A stretch of DNA of 64,000 bases from Panonychus citri. Lineage: Eukaryota > Arthropoda > Arachnida > Trombidiformes > Tetranychidae. Shown piece after piece: positions 34,142-47,739 of this stretch. The notes beneath the pieces were generated by a model. The model was not told where the DNA came from. It was given only the letters and a program-made list of their open reading frames with translations, and did no database searches. Every line of letters begins with the position of its first letter. Position 1 is the stretch's first letter. The DNA is taken from NCBI RefSeq assembly GCF_014898815.1, contig NW_026515541.1:2232001-2296000 (forward strand), read 5' to 3'. Made by a program: the position numbers and the translations under genes.

Positions 34142-35198
34142 GACTTGTTCTAATTTACACTGGAATAAGATTTCACTAATTACTCTATTGGTATCTATTA
34201 ATAAATGTACGAAGTTGATAGTAATACGATTGAAAAATAATGTTTTCTTTACATTGATTTTGATTAGATTAATGATGCTGATCTAATGAATGATAATGAT
34301 TAATGGTTACATTTAATGAGATTAATAAGTAACGAACATGAACTCTGTTTTCATTTTGTGTGAATAATGAATATCTTAATTATCTTAATTTACATCAGCT
34401 TCAGTAACCTTCGATTAGTAATCATAATAAAAGAATTAAATAGCATGCAAACTATTAAAATATCGATAATTAATACTGATTTTGCTCTAATTTATCAGGT
34501 AACTCCGAGGTTTCTAGATGGACGATTTATACAGTCTATGATGGTTTATCATAAGCAAAGTTTTAATTGACTGAATCAAGGAATGAGATCAATCACAGGA
34601 TGCCTTCATTTTAATCGATAAAAAGTTAAACTATTGATTAAATTAAGCAAATTTAATCGAAAATAGTAGTTGAGGGCAGAAGTCGATCAAGTCCTTCAGA
34701 TAAACTCACCTACATTTTAACGAATTTATCGTTGCCAAATAGAACGTCAAAAATACCGATTCGGTTAAACATCAACAAATTAATTACTTAATATTAAAAT
34801 ATCTTAATCCCAAAGTTATGAATCTTATGAATTTCCGAATATCAGCAATAAACTAGTGTTCATTCCAAGTTATCTTTATCTTGATAGCAGTTTACAAGTT
34901 AAAATAACGATAGATTATTCAACTCGGACGATTCTTATTAAGATATTCTTGGCATTAGAATTCAATTTTCGAGGCAACTTTATCGCTTTACTGTCTACAA
35001 ATTTCACTTGTCTAATAAATTGCGAGCTAATCATAATCATTAAGGTAAATCTGTTAATATTTCTAGAAAAGTTCAAGGCAATATTTTAAACAAATGGACT
35101 TTATTTACGTCAAATGATAAACGAACAATAGAATGTCATCGATTCCAATACGACAAAAGAATCTATAAAGGATAAATTTGTACAATGACTGAGACTTG
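34142..35198. other. Intergenic, receptor to CUB gene C
   Basis: AT-rich, about 1 kb. It should contain the receptor promoter and the 3' UTR of CUB gene C. Short open frames here have no recognisable content. Confidence 0.5.
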
Positions 35199-38100
35199 TT
35201 AACTGGGTAATTTGTTAGAATAAAGGATTCGATAATCGAAAGTGAATCCTGATGAAGAAGTAAACTTTTTTGAATTTGAAATAATCCTTAGATTTCCTTG
35301 AGAAATTATTAATATATCTTTGAGTTGATCATCAGGACAATATCTTTGAAACTCATCTTCTCCTGTGAATCGGTTTATCTTGATAACTTCGAGATAATTG
35401 TTCTCACATGGCTCATAAATATTCAAGTCGAAATGCTTAAAATGCACATGGATCGTATCATTTGGTTCTTCTCCCTTAAAAGTCCATTCACAATAATTGA
35501 TACCGTAGTAATTTGGATAATCAGGACTTTCGATAGTTCCATTTCCTCTTTTATCAATTGTCATTCGACAATATTTTGTAACAATATAATCGAATCCATC
35601 TCCCCGACGATCATCTCCGTCTGAATGGAATATAAGTTGACCTCTATTCTCCTTGAAGATGATCGATCCTGGTGAATTGTATCCACAGTATCGACCGAAA
35701 TGATGCCAAGAGTTGTTTCTCCATTCATTGATATCGAGATAATCTTTAGAACAATCAACCGAATCTTCAATATCGAATCGATTGACAAAAGTCAAATTAA
35801 GTCGATACGGGGGGTCAACCTCTAATAACGATTCACAATATTGATTAGCCTTGTAAGAAAAGGGGATTTTAACAAATCTATTCACAATATTAGTCCTGAA
35901 TTCACCACAAGTACTTTTTACCATTTTGAACTTCAACAAAAAACCTTTACTCGTTGTATCTCCATCACTTCTGAATACGATTGAAACTCGATTTCTATAA
36001 GCACGGATAAGTGGAGGCTTATTCTTACCACAATAACGACCAATTTCAGTCATTTTATAATCACTTATTTCATAAATTTCCACATAATCTTTTGAACAAT
36101 CGACTTCGAGTTCAAATGTTTCAAACTCGATTTGTACATGTTGATCATTTATTTCATATGCTTCATTGAAAATGGTCCAAAGGCAAACGGTATCAACTGG
36201 ATAATTAGCGAACGGCCAACCCGGTGTTTTTATAGTCCCATTAACATCATCGATGGTGTAACCACATTGACTCATGTGGTAAGTCGCTTTTAAACCACGA
36301 TAACCGTGCGTCCGATTAAAACTAGCGCTTATGAGATTTGGAAATATACTCGAAAAGGGAGAAACCACTATCATATTCGAACTTTTTCCACAAAATATTT
36401 TCTTGTATTTGTCCATAAATACCGAATCTCTACCCCAAACTATCACAATAATTAGTACCAGATTTTGGTGATTTGTATTAATAATAAACAGAAAACAAAC
36501 CTTCGTGAAATGCTATCGTTATCCTGCCATCAGAGCAAAGTGAATCATTTTCAACTGATCCCAAGACCTCAATTGTTTCAAATGATATCCAAGGTGTAAA
36601 AAGTCCAGAAACTGCCCAAAAAAAGTAAAATATTGATTACAAATTAAACAATTAGTTTGAATTTACCTAAACCAAGCTGATTGTAGGCGGATTTTCCATC
36701 ACGAACTCCAGTTAGAATTTGCCAAGCGCATGAAATCCGAGAGTTCTCATGAATGGACTGTGAGAAATTGGTCGAGATAATTGACCTCGATCTCCAATCA
36801 ATAAAACCACCACATTCTAAACCATTTAATCGATCGTTTTAATAATTAGCATTGAGTTACGATGTTGGTTCTTTCTATTTTTACCTGTTGGTTGATCACT
36901 TTCGACCTTTGCTTGAAATCCTTGGCCAGCATCCAGACCCGAAGAAGTCTCGAAATAAACGATTAATCTATTATTTGGAGATTGAATCACCAAGTTAGTG
37001 GAATTTGAATCACAGGGAAGATTAATATGATTCGGAGTCATTTCAAGTTTGGGGATTAACGTAGATCTCAGCATTAGATCTGGATGATGATAAATTATGA
37101 TTTTATCGAGACATAAATTATCAGCTGATTTGAGATTATATTGAGTGAAGTTGAGAGTAATTCGAGTATCAATTGGTCCAGTTAGTGAATAAGTAATGTT
37201 TCGCCCAACAGGATATTTATCAGGATATCGAGGAGACTTGATTGTTTTTGGTTCACCCAAGATTATGTCATGATCATGAGCATCTAAGTGGTTCACATGA
37301 ATGATTGAAAACATTATGAATACGGAAATTGTAAATTTTGAGTTAAAAGTTACTCACCATCTTGATCGTACCGAAACCAAATCCTGAAACCTTTGCCGAA
37401 AGTCGCTGAATCTGACTTGAAGACCATAAATAGAGAATTGATCCAAGTTTTTGAAAATCTGTACTCGAAATCTTTAGTCCCGCAAACTTTATTGAGTAGT
37501 TGGCCTGATGGACCGTATTCGTGGATTGCCAAATAGTCACCTGAGCTACAATTCTCATTTGAAGGTAGATCAATAGTAACTAGTCGATAAGTCAACATCT
37601 CAGACATTTTTGCTGAATAAATGCTGTAATTGCAGATCATGTTAGCTGCATAATGCTTGGGATAAGACGAGCTTTGGATTCCAGTTGTCCCATTGACAAC
37701 AAAATTACCACCGCAAATATGAAGATTTACTGTTGCCTTGAACGAACTAGAACCAGTCCCTCCTTTAGAAAGAAAGTGAATGAACATCCGATTATCTGAT
37801 GAAATGACACTTGTTGTTCGAGCTATTGGACAGAATCGACCAAGTTTAGGAGCAACTTGAGTAGAACCATCGTGAATATCAATATGAGTCGTATTTAAAT
37901 TGCATCCAACATCGTGATCTGGTATTTCGAAATCAATTCTAATAACTCTGTTGATTGGAGCTTTAATGACCCAATCACACTCAGAATATTCGACAGGAGG
38001 GTGAGGGTATCCAGGGAGCTGAAGTATAGCCGATGGACTTGATTGGTTTAGTTCGACATAAAATTCACAAGGAGTTGAGACTTGTCGATAAGTCAAAGAA

Positions 38101-41100
38101 AATTCCTGAAAGAGATAAAATCGATTCATGAAATAATAAATTGTTATCAAGTACATAGTTTAGATTGTCGACTTACAAATTGTTCTGATGCAGGAACATA
38201 AGTAGATATGAAAAGTTGATTTGAAGCTGATATTATTTTCTTAGGTAAGTTAGACCCACAATAGTGTCCAATGAATCGAGAGTTAGGTGAGTCATCATTG
38301 CGAATACTTAAATAACCATTAGAACAATGGTCGTCATACGAACCCAAGTTAAAAGATTTGAATTTAATTTCAACTCGTTGACCTTTTGGTACAATGATTG
38401 CCCATGAACAAGTTTCGAATGGTGCAAGTAAAGATGAATCAATATTACCCGTTGGTCCATAAAATGTACCACCACAAATCGGTCTCACTGTTATGTTGAA
38501 CCCTTTTAGGTTGGTTGATGAGCCGCTATAGTTGAAGAATGTGATCAACGATTGATTGCCCTGGAGAGTGAACAATTTATCTTTTGAATCGCAGACTATT
38601 CTATTGATTTTCCAAGCTTTTTGATGGTCGAAACTATAATCATAAAAAGAGACTCCGTTCTTATTAGTACAATTTTCATGTGACGAGGACTTAACGTCCA
38701 TCTCATTAATTTCGACTTGTAATTGAGTTCCAATGGGACTTGAAATGGTCCAACTACAATTGACACCATCTGGATAAAAACTTGAAAGTAACGATGTATT
38801 TTGGTTCATTTTAAGATTCGCAGTGTATTTACATGGGTGATTAAAATCAGCAATAAGTGGAGGTGCAATGTCACTTTGGAACGATGTCCAGCTCAACAAG
38901 AACCTAGAAATGTAAAAGTTCGGCTTGAAATGTACATATGCGATTGAAGAAGTTGTATAAATTGGAAGGTCACCAGTACGATAACCACAAAACTGACCGA
39001 GAATCGAGCTGTTCACTGATGGACCATCATAAATTGTGACACTTGAATTAGTACATGAGCTGTCGAACGAATCATCAAGAATATCAATTGATTCCAATTT
39101 AAACTTAATCTTATTAAAGTTACTGGTCTTAATTATCCAACTTTGATTGTTTTCCGATGAAAATAATCTCGGATAAGCAAATGATCCAATTTTACCAGAA
39201 TAAGAGTTAATTTTCACATCTTTGATTGTTTTGTATGAAGCTTTGAATCCAGAAGCTGAACCATTAGCATGAGATTTAAATCTAATCCATAAACTTGGAT
39301 AATATTGAGTCGAGTTTAATTGAGGTAAATTTGATCCACAAAATCGTCCAATGAGTTTACCTGATTCATTTTCTTCTCGAATCTCCAAATGATCCAAAGC
39401 ACAGAATTGATCATATTGAATATCAAATGAATGAAACTTCAATGAGATAAAATTACCTGGAGCAAGATTAATTTTCCAAACACAAGTTCTAGAAGGAGGA
39501 TAATCGTTTGGATATTCTGGTGAACTAAATGTTCCTTCCCAACTGTTTAGTTCATATGAACATGAATCAACATACTGAGAGTACAAAACTTTGAACAAAA
39601 CATGACCTCTAACAGAGACCTTAAATGATTTACCTAAAATGTGAGATGGTAACACAGAAGAAGAGCTATTGTATCGAATGGTTCTTGTTGGATAATTCGA
39701 GCCTTCGTCTTTCAACTCTATGTAACTTCCAGATTGCGATTTTATAGCAAAATCGACAAACGTTAAAAGGCTCTTGTTGAACGAGCCAATGGAAACAAAG
39801 TCATAGATACACAAAAAGTTTTCATCATTTTCTGATTTCGGTTGATGAGCAGAATGACTCAGTTCCGTTAAAGAACCATAAATGTACTCTTTTGAGTGCC
39901 AGATTGGCTGAATATTGGCCTTAAAACCTCGTCCTTTGTGCCAGCTTTTTGAAAAGTATACAATTTTTATTGCATTATCGAAAATAGATCTAAATGAAGT
40001 ATTTGATAATGAGTTACCACAGAATCGATCAAGTTCCAAACCTCGCATATTCAAAAGACTCACATAGTGTTCAGTACAATTGACTGACCAGGGTATATCG
40101 AGATCTTCAAACGTAATTTGGATGAATGTATTCCTGAAATCGTCTTGTGGATACCAATTACAATTGATCGGTCCAGAAAATCGATTCGGATAACTAGGTG
40201 ATGAAATTGAACTCTCAGTTGACGGATAGATAATATGACAGTCATTTGTTGTAGTCGAAAAAAATAATCTAAGTCCTTTTCCATTGAACATATCATCGAC
40301 TTGAAAAAATATCGTAACTTGATTTCTGATTGACGTGATTTTCAATCTCTTTAGGAGACGACCAGCTAAGTAAACAAGGCGATGTGACCTTGTGCTCGGT
40401 CCATCAAATATCTGCAATGAGTCACCTTCCTCAATATGATATTCATTTATGAAGATTTTGATGATATCACTTGGTTTACCATGAATAGTCCACAGACAAT
40501 TAAGTCCATTTGGATAAGAATCTGGATAATTTGGAGAGAACAATTCACCTTCACTTTCATGAATGTCACCTCCACATCCAACTAGTTTCCACTCTAATCG
40601 GAAATATGATTGATTATCAGGATTAAGATTAACAAAGTTAACCTGTACTTGATTTTCAGTGATTAAAATTGGACCGAAATCTGTGTAATCAACTGATTGA
40701 CAGAATGTTTTAGTTGATTGATTACCAATAAATGATAAGTAACTTGATGAACATGATGAATCAACTGATTTAAACTTTTCAATAACCAAACTTATATTGT
40801 TTCCTTTTGGTACATTAATTGTCCAAGAGCAATTAAGACTCTTTGAGCTCTGGTTGATTGGACTCTCTATCGATCCACTGATACCTTCGATGAAATTATT
40901 ACAATCAGTTTGATAAGAAAATTTAAAACCTTTGACATAACTTGTTGATTCATTTGTGATCAACTTGATTGTCAACTCGTTGCCTCTTGAAGTAATTAAA
41001 TTATTATCAAGCTGTTTCTGATTGCAAGCAACTAATAGTTGAGAGTCTTGATCAGTTGGTCCATCGTAAATGATTAACACATTTTGAGTACAATTAAGAG

Positions 41101-41776
41101 AAGAATCTAATTCCAAATCAGTTAGATTAACAACCAAACGAGATCCATCTGATGTTTTAATCTTCCAAAGACATTCACCAGGAACATTGAATGGATTAGG
41201 ATAATTCGGCGAGGTCACAATTCCGTTTGGTGAATTCAAAACACCACCACACTTGCCATTAGATTTACCATCAGCAATATTAGCATCAGAATAAAACCGA
41301 CCTGATTCAACTTTACGTTCATCACGACAAGAAGATCCACTGAGGCCCGAATTGCATGATTGTGTATCATTTTTCGATTTCTTTATCAAAAAATGAAAGC
41401 GAAACATTTAAGTTCTGTTTATTTAACATAGTGGAAAACTTTTCTATTACTTACATTTATGGATTCGGGTTTCGACGTCTTTTGCAATTTCGGGTTTAAT
41501 AAATCAAATGGATTGGTTCTTTGTAGAAACCTCAACTTAGTAATGTTCAAACTTTGATCGCAGTTTTCAATTGATTGTTTAGCACTGGATAAGAAAAAAT
41601 TGTATAATTATTGATTAGATACTATTTTTCAATGAAAATAGGATTTCGAAACTCAGATGAGATAAAATCATATCTTTCACTTACTCGAGTTTTTTTGAAC
41701 ATGATAAAGACTGTATATGGTTTAGGTAGAGTAAATTCAGCGACAGAAGAATAAAGCAATTACGAATTGAAGCCAT
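35199..41776 (-). CDS. CUB gene C, secreted protein with about 16 CUB domains
   Basis: Eight exons, same structure and phases as gene B: 41685-41776, 41455-41584, 38177-41380, 37358-38105, 36885-37283, 36667-36816, 36501-36611, 35199-36439; the frame is open for 2024 aa. Exon 1 encodes a signal peptide (SIRNCFILLSLNLLYLNHIQS). CUB1-3 and CUB6-9 are close to A and B, whereas CUB4-5 resembles gene D and is far from A and B. The last exon contains a stretch (WRNNSWHHFGRYCGYNSPGS) almost identical in B, C and D. No membrane segment is seen. Each intron is about 55-85 nt. Confidence 0.87.
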
Positions 41777-42148
41777 CACTTCTGTGATCAGAGAATAGTG
41801 ACCAAGTTAAGAGAATAAACTTTACCGGCAAGTCGAAATTCTCTTCAAAAACTTGATTTCAAGTTTCAGGTTCCAAAAAAAAGTTTTCTCATCACTAAAC
41901 TTGAAATTAAACTCGATCCTTTCCAAGGTTACACAAGGTGTAAGATAATTTCTATACTGTTAATTTTAGTTAATAATAAGATGACTGGATCAAAAATTTT
42001 CGAAGAATCTTTTTGGCGCAAAAATTTCGAAAGTCTTATTAATTAAACTGAATGAATGTTTCGACCATTAATGATTCAATTTGATACTTTCACACAAATT
42101 TAAGGCCTCGAGGGTTTCCATTAAACTTTTTAGTATCTACAGAAAAAG
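41777..42148. other. Intergenic, upstream of CUB gene C
   Basis: Short AT-rich spacer with the presumed promoter of gene C; similar in part to the sequence upstream of A and B (CTTGAAATTAAACTC phrase). Confidence 0.5.
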
Positions 42149-42155
42149 AAAATTC

Positions 42156-43813
42156 GGTAAGGACCAAGATGTTGTGGTAAAGAAGGCAAGGAGGCTTCCT
42201 TTTCCCCTTCCCCCTTACCAACTAGAATATAAAAAAATTCAAAAATATAAGTGAAGGTAAATCAACACTGACTAAAATGATAATTTATTAATTAATGAAC
42301 AAGTCGTATTTGAACTTAGTGGTAGTGATTGTGATTAGTTTGTTGATTGTTATGGTTATGAAGATGATTAAATGATTAAGTTTAATTAAAACTTAGTGAT
42401 TAAGATGATCAAATTGATGATTAAGTTAATTTTCACTATAACTAATAATTACTGCGATGAATCTGTAGATGATGATTGAGATGAAGACAAAGATGAAGAT
42501 GGAGAATAGGGTTGAGAACAGAACTGGCCATGCTACCATGTAGAAATTAAGTTAAATATCTTGATAAACTTTTCGGTGATATTGAGACCTCGCAAATAGT
42601 TGATTCGATAAATTTCTTCGAAAAAATGATCAACTCGCATCTTTCCATTGGCTGATTTAGAAACAATATCTTTAATTAATTTCCAAAGATTCTCAACTCA
42701 TTGTTTATGAACTCCTTTCCTTATTGGGTCAACGTAATTTTTTTTATGATTGACAACACAGTGTTCGTAACCTAATGAGGCTAAATCGTTGTATCCTCTC
42801 CATCCATCCGTGCTTATTGATGTTTCTTTTTCGACCCACTGTTTGATTATTGGATTTAGTTGAACTTTGCTTCTCTTTTTGTAAGAACTACAAATAATTT
42901 CTTAGTGCTCCTTTGAATACCTCCAACGAACCGAATTTATTCCTTTTCGGTACATGATAAACGACCCTTGTGATATTTTCAGGTGTAAAGATGCGTCTCT
43001 TCATCCTCAATCGTTTCAACAACACCGGTTTTTTCACCACTATTGACAACAGCATCAAAACACACCTTACAAATAGAATCAAAATAACAACAGTATTTTC
43101 ACTTAGAATTTATACTTGTTTGACACCGAAATGAAAACACCAATAGAAAATTAAAATTAAACAATCAATTAAACCTGATTTTTTTTCCTTCGAACCAAGT
43201 TTTGTGTGTCGAAGATAAACTTTTTCGACATTTATTACACCGAAAAGAGTATCCGAGTTTCATTTGTTTGGATTTAGTTGGTACCATTTTACCTTCACAT
43301 TCAAAACAACTTTCTGATAAAAAGCAGCACCATCGAAATTTTCACCCTCGGTACTAATTTTTGAGGCTAAATTTGTAGGTTCGAGGTCGACAATTTGAAT
43401 TAACATAATTGAAAGGGTTGAACTTGATTGTTACGATAACTAAACAAAAAATTGATTGAAATTTTTTGAATATTAACACTTAATCTCTTTATTCTTATCA
43501 TTTAATATTTTTCCATCTAAATTTGTAAAGTTCTTAATGAACTTAATTATCTTCATCTTCGTCTCCATCTGCATCTTCATCTTCATCTCCATTGTTATTG
43601 TAAATTCATAAAGTATAAAATTAACTTCTATCACTAATTTAATCATCATAGTAATCAATTAAGTTTAATTCGGACTTTTATCATTTTATTGAAAATTGAC
43701 TTTCTTTCACCGAGTATCAACTACACTCATATTTTTGAATTTTTTATATTCTATTTGCTAAGGGGGAGAAAAGGAAGAGGCTCTTCCTTTACCACAACAT
43801 CTTGGACCTTACC
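42156..43813 (-). mobile_element. Merlin (IS1016/IS1595-like) DNA transposon
   Basis: The element is 1658 bp with TIRs of at least 58 bp: left from GGTAAGGACCAAGATGTTGT (42156), right ending as the reverse complement of GGTAAGGTCCAAGATGTTGT (43813). A 7-bp direct repeat AAAATTC flanks it (42149-42155 and 43814-43820), close to the 8-9 bp expected for Merlin. The TIRs continue with an inner short palindrome. The transposase inside is broken. Confidence 0.8.
42540..43340 (-). pseudogene. Merlin transposase (ISXO2-like), broken
   Basis: A zinc ribbon (CFECEGKMVP then GYSFRCNKCRKS) lies at about 43220-43320, and the DDE-type catalytic part at about 42560-43090: VVETIEDEETHLY, WVEKETSISTDGWRGYNDL, then GYEHCVVNHKKNYVDP and a GVHKQ segment followed by a stop before VENLWKLIK. 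Several frames and stops are involved, so it is inactive. The HCVVNH and STDGWRGY motifs are diagnostic of this family. Confidence 0.75.
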
Positions 43814-43820
43814 AAAATTC

Positions 43821-46214
43821 ATTTTCTAATCCCATGTATAACCCAATTAAGAAAAAAAGCTAGAGTGATTGTCTCACCCGAAAGAACTGTCAACTAGCGA
43901 CAAAAGAGACCCAAAGATTATGGCTTGTGTTTTTTGGTCAGCAGATGGTAAAATCACTACTTTTTGTCTTCCTCAAGGTACAACAGTTAATGTTGTACCT
44001 AACCTAACCTAACTGCGGAACCAGAAACCAATTTTTTCCAAGGCAATGAGAAATTCCATAAAGCCAAGGCTACGATGGAGTTTATCAAGGAATTAGGCTG
44101 GTTTGCAATTGAACGAGCTAGAAGCACTTGCTTCTCGCTAGCTTAAGTGTATACCGAATGTTGTAATATTATACAACATCAATTGATTGCTAAAATCTCA
44201 ACAGAAAAAACAAACCTCTTCAATTGGATTCCACTAGCGATAATTTCATTTTCCTTTATAAAACCATAGATTTTGTTAATTAGTGGTTGTAGTTAGTTAT
44301 ATCAGTGAAGATCAACTAATGACTTTGGTTTCGATTAGTGAAGATCAACCAAAGTCAAATCTTTACCGCTTTCATCAATATTGTTTTATTTTTCAATTTT
44401 CTAGTTATTAAGTTAATTAAATAATTTTAAACAACATATGATAAACTGTGTATAAAGTTCAGTGAAGACCTTATAATTGTTAGTCTAACTTGTCCCAGTC
44501 AAACAAAGAGCCAGTGAATACCTTATTTGACCCGTTACATAGAACTAAATAGCCAATGGTTACGTCTTGTGTTTTAATCGAATAGTCAGTGAAGACTAAG
44601 GGTTGCATTATAACTTTAAAGATTAACTAATTAATATACAAATTGTGCTTTTAACGAAAAGAATTCAACCCCTTTTAATTTACATGTGTAACAAAACTGG
44701 TCTTACAACCAGTTCTCTTTGTTTAACCAGGTACCACCTCTCACGTGGTACCTGGTTAATCTGATTGGATGATTTTTTGTTGAAGATGAAGGAGATGAGG
44801 GAGAAGAAAATCTCCTTCATCACCAATATAATGGCCGTTTTTTGGCCATTTTCCTTATGGAAAAGCGGGGTAAGGTTGAGTAACCTAGGTAACCCAAGTT
44901 GTTTTTATTAAAAGTTCATTTAATTTTTGTTACATCGTTCCATCATTGGCACCCTTACGGGGATCAAATAAGCAACTTTAAATTAGTGAAATTGTAATAA
45001 ATAATCAGTAATATTTGTCATTTATGAAGTGTTGTGAAATATGTGGTAAAATTCTGTTACCTTATGTTCTAATCTATTAAAAATTATTAAAAAGATATTT
45101 GAAGCCTTTGGAAAAGGTGAAGTGAACCTTTCTATTATCTATTGGAAATAGGTATAAGTGAATTCATTTAAATTGTGTTAAGCTGAAGGTAAAGGCAATC
45201 ATCTCCTACCTGATTTTATAAACAATACAAGGAAAGGAATCCAAAGTTACCCACTCGCTTGGACTCATTGGTCATATAAAAGATAAAGATAAGTATTCAA
45301 AGATTAATCTCAATTATATTTAAATCATATTATGCCAGAGTTTGACCAAAAAACACTAAGTAAATTCCAATCCAGGTAAGATCAATTTTACTCTGAATAA
45401 AGATTAAATTGATTATCCTCAATTAAAATAAAGTTAAAATAACCTTTAAATATGAATAATGAGTCAACTCTCAATCAAATTTTTATCCAGGAACGAAATA
45501 AACTTATTACTTCAATTTGAATTAGGTTAACTCATTTTTTATCTTGATAAAGATTGACTCAATCATCGTAACTGAAAATTCATTTAAAATAAATTAACTG
45601 ATAAACTAATTTCAGAATTAAGACAATTAATCTATAATCAGATGATTACAAACAAACCATTCATAAAATAAAAGGGCGAATAAAAGAAACCATTGTTGCT
45701 GCAATTTTTATAATTGAATAACCTCAATCGTATTAAAATTTACGTTCAATACATTCAATTTAAATTGACCTAAATTCAATAAAAAGACCCAAATAAAGTT
45801 CAATGGATTAATGTTCCAACCCTGATTTGGATTTCAATTAAACACTTAAATAATTTTAACGGGTTGACTAAATAAATGTCCCAATTTTGATTTCAGTTGA
45901 ATAAAGCTAAACAAATGAATGTTCTACTTTAGGTTTTGTCTGAATAAAATGACCTTAAGTACAGCCTTAACCATTTTATCCATAATTCTATTTTGTTTAT
46001 CTATGAATGACTTGAATCTTAGGTCACATGAATGAACATTCATCCCACATTCGAATAGAGATCTACAGGAAAACCTTGGTTCATTAATTTCTTGAATTAA
46101 CTTAAAAACATTGTTTATTAATATAAATCCCTAATTAATGATAAAAAGTGATTCAGCGTTAGTATAGAATATAACTAGATTATAATTAGAATACAAATCA
46201 TTTCACCTACATAA
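43821..46214. other. Decayed retroelement-like sequence with a recurring motif
   Basis: No open frame. GTCAGTGAAGAC or a near match occurs at 44302, 44335, 44459, 44511 and 44585, and again at 50345-50830. An inverted pair GGTACCACCTCTCACGTGGTACC lies near 44731. Confidence 0.4.
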
Positions 46215-46605
46215 ATACTAAATAGATAACAATAGATAACAATAGAAATTATTCAACCGTAATTAAAGTGTACTTATTGAACCTTGGATAACAATAGAAA
46301 TTATTTACTCGTAATTAAAGTGTACTTATTGAACCTTGGATAACAATAGAAACTATTCAACTATAATCAAGGTATAATTACTTAAACAATTGAATTGGAT
46401 TGAATCTAATTGAATTGAACTTCTAACAATTGAGCGCACTCAATCATAATTAAAGGTAAAACCATTGAACCTTTTGAACTTAATTGCATTTAATAACAAT
46501 TGAAAGCACTCAACCATAATTAAAGGTAACATTATTGAACTTTTAAATTTAATTGTACTTGATAACAATTGAAAGCACTCAACCATAACTAAGGTAAAAT
46601 CATTG
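46215..46605 (+). repeat. Minisatellite-like tandem repeats
   Basis: Imperfect units of about 52 bp (with GGATAACAATAGAAATTATT) from about 46225 to 46380, followed by units of about 65 bp (with ACAATTGAAAGCACTCAACC) to 46605. The two unit types are related. Confidence 0.7.
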
Positions 46606-46739
46606 TGTTTTACGAATTAACCATTATCTATTAATTACAATTAAAAACGTACTTAATTAAATATAATCATCACTGTTCTAAATTGAAGATTGTAACTTCT
46701 TTATTAATCAAATACAATTAACTCAATTGAAGTACTAAT

Positions 46740-47110
46740 ATCTTAAGTCTCTTTCTTCTCTCTCTCTCGATTTTAAATCTCTTTCTTTTAATTTTAAGTA
46801 TCTTTCTTCTTTCTCTTTAATCTTAAGTCTCTCTCTCTTCTTTCAAATCTCTTTCTTTTAATTTTAAGTATCTTTCTTTTCTCTCTCTCGATTTTAAGTC
46901 TTTTTCTTTTAATCATAATTCTCGTTCTTCTCTCTATTTAAAATTTAAGTCCCTCTCTATTAATCTTAAGTCTCTTTCTTCTCTCTGTTTAAAATTTAAG
47001 TCCCTCTCTATTAATCTTAAGTTTCTTATTTCTCTCTATTGGAAGTCTAAGTCTTTCTCTTTCAGTATTAAGTCTCTTTTTTTTCTTTACTTTCTGTCTA
47101 TGTTAAGTCA
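46740..47110 (+). repeat. Polypyrimidine tandem repeat
   Basis: Repeats of TTTTAAGTCTCTTTCTTCTC and variants, about 25-40 bp each, just before a gag remnant. It probably belongs to the leader of a retroelement. Confidence 0.7.
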
Positions 47111-47351
47111 TTGTGTCCCTTTAATTAATTCTAATTATGTGTAAAACATTTTGTTTATTTTTTTGTTTAATTATTATCTTTTGGTAATATGAACAATACT
47201 GATCATTATTTTAATATAGAGGAACAAGAAGAGATACAATTAATATTCGGAATTCAGTTTAGAGAATCTACAATCAAAATAATACAACTATTAAGTTGTC
47301 TTTCTCCATTTATTATATTACTAATTTGGTTTATCTTTAAATTATAATAAT

Positions 47352-47739
47352 ATTCCTAAAACTTTTGAAGATTTGAAAGTCAAATCGGTTTCAGATTTAG
47401 CTCCTTCAGGTTACCGAAAAAATTTAATTAAAGAGTTAAATAATAAGAAACAACGTTCAGATCAATCAGCTATTTCTTACTCTTACGAGGTTCGAGATTT
47501 ATGTAGAAGAGTTAACCCAGACATGCAAGAATAATTAGTAAATAGCTTCATCGACAGAGGTTTAAAATCAAACATTCGGACTAGATTAGATTTACTGACA
47601 GCTGATTCTACCTCTGACTTTATTACTAAAGCAACATTAGCTGAACGATCAACATTATCAAAAAATGATGATTTAACTGAATCCGAAGAGAATGAACAGT
47701 TAAAAAATACAATAACGTCATTATTGCAACATTTATAAA
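47352..47739 (+). pseudogene. Ty3/gypsy gag fragment
   Basis: The frame encodes a capsid-type gag piece: DLAPSGYRKNLIKELNNKKQ, then SAISYSYEVRDLCRRVNPDM and FIDRGLKSNIRTRLDLL. A TAA in the middle (after DMQE, near 47532) breaks it. This pattern is the retrotransposon gag family; no protease or RT follows in frame. Confidence 0.65.

Noticed and set aside
41381..41407. Start of CUB gene C at the ATG at 41407
   Set aside because: This lies in intron 2; a proper signal-peptide exon and exon 2 exist upstream with matching phases.
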